A DNA stretch of 64,000 nucleotides from Aequorivita sp. HC6-5. GTDB taxonomy: Bacteria; Bacteroidota; Bacteroidia; Flavobacteriales; Flavobacteriaceae. The stretch is taken from the NCBI GenBank assembly GCA_905182755.1, contig CAJJCS010000004.1, forward strand, positions 186,001-250,000, read 5' to 3'. Below, piece by piece: positions 57,922 to 64,000 of the stretch; position 1 is the first letter of the stretch, and every line of letters begins with the position of its first letter. The notes below the pieces were generated by a model. It did no database searches. It worked only from the letters and a program-made list of their open reading frames with translations, and had not been told where the DNA came from. Made by a program: the position numbers and the translations under genes.

Positions 57922-59961
57922 CTAGACCGGGGCGCTTTCAGTTGCAGGGGTGCATAAATATGCATATTGATTAACTAAAGTTTCGTCATTCAAATTATTA
58001 TGCCCTGAATAATAAGATGCTGCAATAGATGGTGCTGATGTTTGATTTTTATAAAACATTCCAATGTCAGTAAGATTCATAGCCCCGTCAAAAAATTCAC
58101 CATTACCAGGATCATCAGGAGTATCGATATTTTGTGGTTCAAACCAGGCGTATCGCTCAACAAAATCTAAACCCTCAAGATAAGGAACAGCCAACTCCAT
58201 AAATTGACGGTTGCTCTGTATAGATCTGTACTTATTTCCATTAAATTCTGTAATCCAGATAGGCAAACCATATAAGGCATATACATTTTGTAGATATATC
58301 TTGAAACGATTAAAAATAGTGTTTGGGTCTGCGTTTGGAGAATCTTGAGGGTTTGCTCCCCAATCATACCAATGTACAGCAATGACATCTATTCTAATGT
58401 CATTTTGTATCGCTTGTTGATTAAATAAGTCTAACCAAGTAAATACGGCTCCTTGTCTGCAAGCTGGAGAAACCATGCGAAGTCCTGTTTTCATCAAGTT
58501 TTCATATACCCCCACGGCAGTACTAACAGTGCACAAGTCATTATATTGCCCTGATTGGCCGTTACAATCATCAGGCTCGTTAAAACCTAAAACATGTGTG
58601 GTTTTATATTTGGATTGGTATAAATTAATATCGTTGCTGTCATTTGCACCTCCATATCCCCATGCCATTGGAGAACATTCTCTTTGTAGATCAGAAAGCC
58701 CCTGATTATTCCATCTGTAAAACCATGTGTTGTCCATCCCTGCTATATCACCCCCTGTACCTTTTTTAGACACCCAGTTCCAGGGTATAACTCTTATAAA
58801 TGAGATTCCTGCTTGAAAAAAATTAGACAAAGCATGTATTTCTAAATCTTCCTCAGAGGCAATAAAAACTTTACTCTTTCCAGTGCCATCATCATTCACT
58901 GCTATAGTTACCATATAACCCCTTTTTAAGTAAAAAGAATGAATGTTATTATTCATTTGATTGGGGATAGTGGAACCACTGTATACTTGATTAACTACAA
59001 TTTCTGCTTCAGTGCCTGTATTGTCCTCATTAGAATAAATGGTTAAAGGGGCAGTGTCGAGACTTTGAGGTCTAACAACAGTTCCGTTGTCATAGTAATT
59101 ATCCAAACGAATAGTTGCCGGATATTCCGCATTAGTGTCAGAGACAAACATCTGTGATATATAAGTATCATGAACTTGATTTGGATTGACATTATCCAAA
59201 CGCAACCAGCTTAAAGAAGAATTAAAATAAACTTTAGCGTTATTTAAAAGGGGATCCGAATCATTTAAATGCACATACGAATTTTCATTTAATATTAAAT
59301 TTCCTCCTGAAAAACTAGAGACATTAAGAACTCCATTAGAAATATATAATGCTTTTGAAGGCTCAAAAACTATTGGCTCACTAGGGGCTGAATACAAGGA
59401 GCTTCCATTTAGAAATAGTGCATCAAAAGCTACATAACCACTACTAAATTGAATCCTAACCGCTCTGTCAAAACTAACTTCATTTACAGTAATTGTGTTA
59501 ACACCTACAGTTAGTGCTTGCGAGTTACCAAAAGCCCATTGCCCATTTGCAACAGTCCGTATATCGCGAAAGTTTGCCCCTCCAACAGGTAAACTTGTAA
59601 CATTAATAACAAAAGTTTGTTGGGCACCATTATTCCCATCATTGAGCGATGTAGCTCTGTAAAAATGAGACCAATCATCATTATTAGATACTTCACTAAA
59701 TAAACCTGGGGTTTGAGAAATAATATCTGTTTCTTCAGAAGAAATAGCGCTGGCTTCACATGAGAGTAAGAGATCGAAATTAATGGGCTGTGAAGGGTCG
59801 ATACTTCCATTATCTGGTGGTTGATTTGTACTAGGATTTATCCAATTTTCTTCATTAAAAAAATCTTGATTTTGCCCATTACCCGTCCAATAATAATCTT
59901 GAGCCGCCAAAAAATTCGTGCTTAAAAAAAACAAAATGAGGATTTTATTATAACAATACAC
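57922..59961 (-). CDS. GH128-like (Asl1-type) secreted glycoside hydrolase
   Basis: A 679-residue secreted protein: signal peptide (ILILFFLSTNFLAAQ), about 300 residues of beta-rich, carbohydrate-binding-like sequence (DYYWTGNGQNQDFFNEENW at the start), and a C-terminal TIM-barrel of the Asl1/GH128 type. The acid/base Glu is expected in HVLGFNEPDD, and the nucleophile in PIWITEFNG, with VIAVHWYDWG between. GH128 enzymes cleave beta-1,3-glucan, including laminarin. The protein ends TPATESAPV without a T9SS domain, but a decayed one lies just downstream, so secretion may be altered. Specificity is inferred. Confidence 0.82.
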   Translation of the reverse strand: MYCYNKILILFFLSTNFLAAQDYYWTGNGQNQDFFNEENWINPSTNQPPDNGSIDPSQPINFDLLLSCEASAISSEETDIISQTPGLFSEVSNNDDWSHFYRATSLNDGNNGAQQTFVINVTSLPVGGANFRDIRTVANGQWAFGNSQALTVGVNTITVNEVSFDRAVRIQFSSGYVAFDALFLNGSSLYSAPSEPIVFEPSKALYISNGVLNVSSFSGGNLILNENSYVHLNDSDPLLNNAKVYFNSSLSWLRLDNVNPNQVHDTYISQMFVSDTNAEYPATIRLDNYYDNGTVVRPQSLDTAPLTIYSNEDNTGTEAEIVVNQVYSGSTIPNQMNNNIHSFYLKRGYMVTIAVNDDGTGKSKVFIASEEDLEIHALSNFFQAGISFIRVIPWNWVSKKGTGGDIAGMDNTWFYRWNNQGLSDLQRECSPMAWGYGGANDSNDINLYQSKYKTTHVLGFNEPDDCNGQSGQYNDLCTVSTAVGVYENLMKTGLRMVSPACRQGAVFTWLDLFNQQAIQNDIRIDVIAVHWYDWGANPQDSPNADPNTIFNRFKIYLQNVYALYGLPIWITEFNGNKYRSIQSNRQFMELAVPYLEGLDFVERYAWFEPQNIDTPDDPGNGEFFDGAMNLTDIGMFYKNQTSAPSIAASYYSGHNNLNDETLVNQYAYLCTPATESAPV

Positions 59962-60037
59962 GAATTGAATTTTAAAGAAGTTAAAAAGCCGATAAAATCA
60001 AAAAGTATCTATTTTGATCTTATCAGCTATTTTTTAC

Positions 60038-60122
60038 TTAAAGTTTAATAATCTTTTTAGTATCCACAGTTCCGTTGTCAATTTGTATCAAATGAATACC
60101 AGATGAAAGCTCTGAACTATTT
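60038..60122 (-). pseudogene. orphan T9SS sorting-domain tail
   Basis: The minus strand reads INSSELSSGIHLIQIDNG, then VDTKKIIKL and a stop, the last 29 residues of a type A sorting domain. No N-terminal part adjoins: the upstream side is cut exactly where the 348-bp duplicated unit ends. It is a remnant of a T9SS cargo gene. Confidence 0.75.
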
Positions 60123-60465
60123 ATTTTATTCTCGCCCTATTTCTCTTTTATAATTTCTCCATTGTTGCATCTTGTCTTTGTCTAGAGCGTTTTTTAATTT
60201 CCCAAACAATCGTTTGTACACTTTTTTTAATTCAAGTTTTCTTGTTTGGTCATCGTCTTTGTATTGCTCACGAATTGATACAACCTCCTGGAAACGTTTT
60301 AATTGAACTTCATAAACCTTCTCTGTATCCTCTTCACTCAAAGAAAGGACTTCTGCCATTTCATTGGTTATTTTGGTTGCTTTTATAGACAGGTTATCTT
60401 GAGCAATTGCATTTGAGTTAAAAACTATTAGCAATGCAAGTAATATAAATTTTTTCATAATTATT
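60118..60465 (-). repeat. 348-bp duplicated unit, copy 1
   Basis: About 95% identical by eye (17 differences, no gaps) to 63204-63551, both on the minus strand. It contains one small secreted-protein gene with its start and stop. No terminal inverted repeats or transposase were seen. Confidence 0.85.
60126..60458 (-). CDS. small secreted helical protein, copy 1
   Basis: 110 residues with signal peptide (FILLALLIVFNSNAIAQ) and a mature part of about 90 residues that is almost all helical and basic: EMAEVLSLSEEDTEKVYEV, RFQEVVSIREQYKDD, KMQQWRNYKREIGRE. The Leu-Ser-x-Glu-(Asp/Glu) helix starts recall periplasmic Spy/CpxP-like proteins, without the exact LTxxQ motif. About 93% identical to the copy at 63212. 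The ATG follows the beta-helix protein stop by 2 bp, so it is co-translated with it. Function unknown. Confidence 0.75.
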   Translation of the reverse strand: MKKFILLALLIVFNSNAIAQDNLSIKATKITNEMAEVLSLSEEDTEKVYEVQLKRFQEVVSIREQYKDDDQTRKLELKKVYKRLFGKLKNALDKDKMQQWRNYKREIGRE

Positions 60466-63186
60466 CTTTAATAAATTTAATAGTTTGAACACTTCCATTA
60501 GAGAACAATACATTAGCAATATATACTCCAGTTCTTAACTGAGATACATTTACTGTACTTGATGTATTATTAACTTCAATAATAGAAACAGTTTGACCTA
60601 AAAGGTTCATGATCTGAATCGTTGCTATTTCTTGCGATGCTTCTAAAGTAACAACAGATGTTGCTGGGTTAGGATACATTGCAATATCAACAAGATCATT
60701 TTGTGTAACATCTAAAGGCTCACCTTGAACTAGGTTATCCCAGTAGTATGTTTGATCTGTATCACCAACAACATTAAAGTTCATAAACACTGTTACAGAC
60801 TCAAAGGTTAAATCACCTTCTTCACTAAAGTCAAAAGAGATAGTTTCCCAAGCACCTGTTGTGGTTGTTGTAGCAGCTCTTTCAGCATTTACTCCTGTTG
60901 TAGCATTTTCTAACTTTAAAAGAACTGGCATCTCTGGTACTTGAGACCAAACAGTCATTGTAAATCCTTTTAAAGTAGTGATGTCTAAGTTTTCAACTGC
61001 AAAGTTAACACCTGCAAAGCCTGCGTTAGCTGGAACTACGTTTTCTGCAACTGTTGCAGAATCGTTAGCACCTGATGCATCTGGATTTGCAATTACTTGT
61101 GTTGCAGATCCGTTAAAATCAGTTAATACTGGTAATTGACCATCTTCAAAAGTTATAGGTAACTCTACCACTGGAGCAGGAGCTGGTGTGAATGTTAATT
61201 CCCAGTCAAAGGCATCTGCACCCCATCTGTCATCCCATTCTATTAGGTATTCTTGACCACCTACAACAGCTACATCTGTAACTATAGATCCAAAACCGTT
61301 TGGAGCATCACAACCATCATCATCATTAGCTACTGGAGTTAATGTATCACAACCATCTGTGTATACAAATAATCTTGTGTCTATTCCAGCTGGATCAGAA
61401 ATACATGAGTTGATGTTAATTGATCCATCAGCTTCTGCTGTATAACTATACCACAAGGCATCTGCTGCATCCCCTTGAGAAGCACCTGCAGAACCTACAA
61501 CAATTGCAACGTCATTGTAAACTCCTGGTGTTACTACTACTGCAGTAGCACATGAAAATCCTGGTGCTGGTGTGAACGTTAATTCCCAGTCAAAGGCATC
61601 TGCACCCCATCTGTCATCCCATTCTATTAGGTATTCTTGACCACCAACAACATCTATGTCAGTTAAGATAGATCCAAAAGTAGTAGGAGCATCACAACCA
61701 TCATCATCATTAGCAACCGCAGTTAATGTATCACAACCATCTGTGTAAACAAATAATCTAGTGTCAATTCCTTCTGGAACAGAAATACATGAGTTAATGT
61801 TAATTGATCCATCACCCTCAGCAGTATAAACATACCAAAGCGCATCAGCAGCATCCCCTTGAGAAGCACCACCAGAACCTACAGTAATAGCAGCATCATT
61901 GTAAACTCCAGGAGTAACCGGTATTGCGACAGCACAATTTGCTCGTTATCTGGTGCTGGGAGTGTACCTCCTAATTCAAAAGCACCAGCATCAGCAGAGG
62001 CATCACGAGTATACCCTCTTTGATCTAACATAGGTAGTGTAGTCCCAGTTGCAGAAGTACAATGGTCAACAGCATCACCAGTAGGAGTAAGCGCTAAAAC
62101 ATTAGAGAATCCTCCTTCATCAGTTAATGCTGTTGGAAGACCTATTTGCCCTGCAGTAAGACCTGTAATATTGTTAACATTATTAGCAATATTTCCGGTA
62201 TTATTTAAATTTGATGAAACATTATTTATAAAGTTTGGTGACTGTGCATAAGCAAAATTAATCCCTCTAGCTGTTATTGTTCCAGCTCGCTACAAATATT
62301 GAATTATAGGCATTAAAATTAAGGTTGTTTGCTGCTGATCCATGAGTTCTATTAAAATAAAGTCCGTAATTAGCTGCGTTACCTGTTGCCGTATTACGGC
62401 CGCAAGTTACATGAGTCATATTTAGATTAAGAGTTGGCAAACCAGAACCATCAGCTAATTGCCCACCTTGAGCATAACCAATACCTCCCGAGGTTGTTGC
62501 ACTGTTAAGAGCTATAGTTGTATTCTCCATGTTAATTGTTAACGTCTTATTTAAAGCAATTCCACCAGCATAAACATAAAATGCACCACCAGCATTAGAG
62601 TAGAGGTATTGTTGTTAATAAGCGAGTTTGACATATTAATGATTTTATTTGCTCCAGAAGTTGAGTCTGCACCATTTACTACCGCCATATGAATACCACC
62701 TCCATTATTTGCAGAATTGTTTCTTGAAATAACGTTATTGATATTAACGTTTGCTGCAACTATACTTATTCCTCCACCATTACTACCAGATGAATTATTC
62801 TCTACAATAAGATTGGATAGTGTAATTTGAGAACTTGTGGATTTATCAACCAATAATCCTCCACCATTTCCACCAACATTTCCACCGCTAATAGTTAAAT
62901 TTGAGATGCTGAAGTCACCAGATACAGAGCTGGTGTAAAATAATACACGACCAGTTCCCGTAAAAACAATACCGTCAGTTGCTGGGTCATCTCCCTGTAA
63001 ACTAACAGCCTTATTGCTAGTTAAATTTTCATCAAAAATACCGTCTATAACAATTATATCTCCTCCAGCAGCAGCAGTGTAGGCCTCAGCAAGAGTATTA
63101 TATGAAGTACCGTTAACCGTAGCTGTTTGAGCTATAATTACGCTTGTAATTAATGTAAAAAATAAAAATGTAATTTTTTTAATCAT
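60461..63186 (-). CDS. large T9SS-secreted beta-helix protein (several frameshifts in this sequence)
   Basis: Signal peptide (IKKITFLFFTLITSVIIAQ), then right-handed beta-helix repeats (GGDIIVIDGIFDENLTSNKA, NVGGNGGGLLVDKSTS), a choice-of-anchor Q-like element (LDQRGYTRDASADAGAFEL), two 128-residue PPC-like domains (ADALWYSYTAEADGS, EWDDRWGADAFDWELTF), a jelly-roll-like domain and a T9SS type A domain (DIAMYPNPATSVVTL). At least three indels, near 61940, 62285 and 62610, separate four frames; joined they give about 908 aa. It is likely an adhesin or a polysaccharide-binding or -lyase protein; no catalytic residues were identified. Confidence 0.8.
61168..61551 (-). repeat. PPC-like domain repeat, copy A
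   Basis: One of two 384-bp (128-codon) direct repeats inside the beta-helix gene. Long stretches are identical at DNA level to copy B, for example from the bases coding EWDDRWGADAFDWEL. Confidence 0.7.
61552..61935 (-). repeat. PPC-like domain repeat, copy B
   Basis: Second 384-bp repeat, in frame with copy A. Encodes the same SCISxPxGIDTRLFVYTDG-type block with a few substitutions, indicating a fairly recent domain duplication. Confidence 0.7.
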
Positions 63187-63203
63187 GATACTGTGTTTTT
63201 AAT

Positions 63204-63551
63204 TATTTATTTTATTCTCGTCCTATTTCTCTTTTATAATTTCTCCATTGTTGCATCTTGTCTTTGTCTAGAGCTTTTTTTAATTTCCCAAACAATCGTT
63301 TGTACACTTTTTTTAATTCAAGTTTTCTTGTTTGGTCATCGTCTTTATATTGCTCACGAATTGACACAACCTCCTGGAAACGTTTTAATTGGATTTCATA
63401 AACCTTCGCTTTATCTTCCTCGCTCAAAGAAAGGACTTCTGCCATTTCATTGGTTATTTTGGTTGTTTTTTTAGACAGATTATCTTGAGCAATTGCATTT
63501 GAAGTAAAAACTGTTAGCAATGCAAGTAATATAAATTTTTTCATAATTATT
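63204..63551 (-). repeat. 348-bp duplicated unit, copy 2
   Basis: Same length as copy 1 at 60118-60465 and about 95% identical. Homology ends just after the stop codon on one side and just upstream of the start codon on the other. Confidence 0.85.
63212..63544 (-). CDS. small secreted helical protein, copy 2
   Basis: 110 residues, differing from copy 1 at about eight positions, mostly in the signal peptide and helix starts (EDKAKVYEI versus EDTEKVYEV). Signal peptide ends NAIAQ. It precedes the beta-helix gene by 25 bp, so the two copies flank that gene in one probable transcript. Function unknown; possibly a periplasmic chaperone or accessory factor for the secreted protein. Confidence 0.75.
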   Translation of the reverse strand: MKKFILLALLTVFTSNAIAQDNLSKKTTKITNEMAEVLSLSEEDKAKVYEIQLKRFQEVVSIREQYKDDDQTRKLELKKVYKRLFGKLKKALDKDKMQQWRNYKREIGRE

Positions 63552-63734
63552 TGTTGTTTTGTTTGAAACTATGATATCCATTAATAGTTTAGATATCTTA
63601 TTTTTTCTTATACCATTACCACCACTAAATTCATTTGAACCTTGTGGCCCAGATACTGCTTAAGACTTTGCAGGGTCTAGCAAAACCATCGCCATAAGTA
63701 AAGTTAGCGCTGAACAAGCTGCCGTTTTTTAATA

Positions 63735-63766
63735 TCTCTCCAAGTATTTAAAGATACTTAGAGAGA
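63735..63766. terminator. hairpin downstream of the partial T9SS gene
   Basis: TCTCTC and AAGTAT (63735-63747) pair with ATACTT and GAGAGA (63754-63766) around one mismatch and a 6-base loop. It lies 14 bp beyond the stop of the minus-strand T9SS gene. There is no clear T run on either strand, so it may be a stability element. Confidence 0.5.
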
Positions 63767-63780
63767 CTATTATAGGTTAA

Positions 63781-64000
63781 TTATTTGACTATTATTTTCT
63801 TAACAGTAGTTTGATTTCCAGATTTAATCTGTACAATGTATAAACCGCTTGTCAGCCCTCCAGTAGATACTCTTTGAGTTGCAGTTGCAGTGTTTAATAT
63901 CTCCTGATGCACTGTTTGCCCCAGCATAGAATAAAGCGTAACATCTAGCTGTCCTAGATCTGGAGTGATGCCAGCTATTGTTATAAAGCTGTCTGTATTT
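63781..64000 (-). CDS. C-terminal end of a T9SS-secreted protein (partial)
   Basis: Minus-strand frame entering from beyond the window and stopping at 63781-63783. The 72 visible residues form a type A sorting domain: FITIAGITPDLGQLDVTLYS, MLGQTVHQEIL, GGLTSGLYIVQIKSG and VKKIIVK. This directs outer-membrane export and surface attachment. The cargo part is outside the window. It is the intact counterpart of the decayed tail at 57653. Confidence 0.85.
   Translation of the reverse strand, partial: NTDSFITIAGITPDLGQLDVTLYSMLGQTVHQEILNTATATQRVSTGGLTSGLYIVQIKSGNQTTVKKIIVK

Noticed and set aside
63193..63474. Plus-strand ORF of 93 codons
   Set aside because: It lies antisense to the well-supported small secreted-protein copy 2 and has no homologous features.
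60118..63551. Insertion sequence or composite transposon bounded by the 348-bp repeats
   Set aside because: The units carry only a small secreted-protein gene, with no transposase and no terminal inverted repeats or target duplication seen.
63552..63734. Possible additional gene remnant on the minus strand
   Set aside because: Short readable pieces exist, but no family pattern could be supported.

Overview
The window looks like a chromosome segment of a marine-type member of the Flavobacteriaceae (Bacteroidota). The evidence is low GC, absence of Shine-Dalgarno sites, occasional TAnnTTTG-type promoter boxes, a flavobacterial Bat (aerotolerance) operon, the porZ-recO pair, several type IX secretion (T9SS) sorting domains, and lipoprotein glycoside hydrolases. 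No rRNA, tRNA, CRISPR array, transposase or phage gene was seen.

Layout. 1-16.5 kb: a surface polysaccharide locus, almost entirely on the minus strand. It runs rfbB-rfbA-rfbC (dTDP-rhamnose), wecB-wecC (UDP-ManNAcA), rfbD, a Wzz-like chain-length protein, a Wzx flippase, a hexapeptide acyltransferase, several Wzy/WaaL-like membrane proteins (one inverted on the plus strand), a GT4 and a WecG/TagA-type glycosyltransferase, and a UDP-glucuronate decarboxylase-like gene cut by the window start. 16.5-23.6 kb: housekeeping genes, namely a protein with a nucleoside-phosphorylase-like C-terminus, a GH3-like adenylating enzyme, an M23 peptidase, tatA, plsC, trpS and a metallophosphatase. 23.6-27.2 kb: an ALDH7-type dehydrogenase, a secreted unknown, 3-hydroxyanthranilate dioxygenase and a CAP-domain lipoprotein. 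27.2-33.2 kb: an intergenic region with helically phased repeats, then overlapping GH2 beta-mannosidase and GH20 hexosaminidase lipoprotein genes, and an SDR. 33.4-42.6 kb: moxR, a DUF58 gene and the Bat operon. 42.6-50.3 kb: SulP transporter, CvpA, pheS with two conserved unknowns, gpsA, gdhA. 50.3-56.5 kb: porZ, recO, a TonB receptor and ssb. 56.5-64 kb: a minus-strand accessory cluster with a formylglycine-generating-enzyme-like lipoprotein, a GH128-like glucanase, a large beta-helix T9SS protein, two 95%-identical copies of a small secreted-protein gene, and several intact or decayed T9SS C-terminal domains.

Data quality matters here. About 20 apparent single-base frameshifts, most in short homopolymers, split otherwise normal genes including the essential trpS. 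Removing or adding one base in each restores family-typical lengths that divide by three, so I treat these as probable sequencing errors and report whole genes across them. The decayed T9SS tail at 57.6-57.9 kb carries more damage than this and looks like true decay.

Most novel-looking points: the 348-bp gene duplication flanking the beta-helix gene and truncating a T9SS tail; a conserved FGE active site with no sulfatase nearby; phased TTTAATCGT repeats upstream of the mannosidase; and the nucleoside-phosphorylase-like domain at 16.5-18.2 kb.
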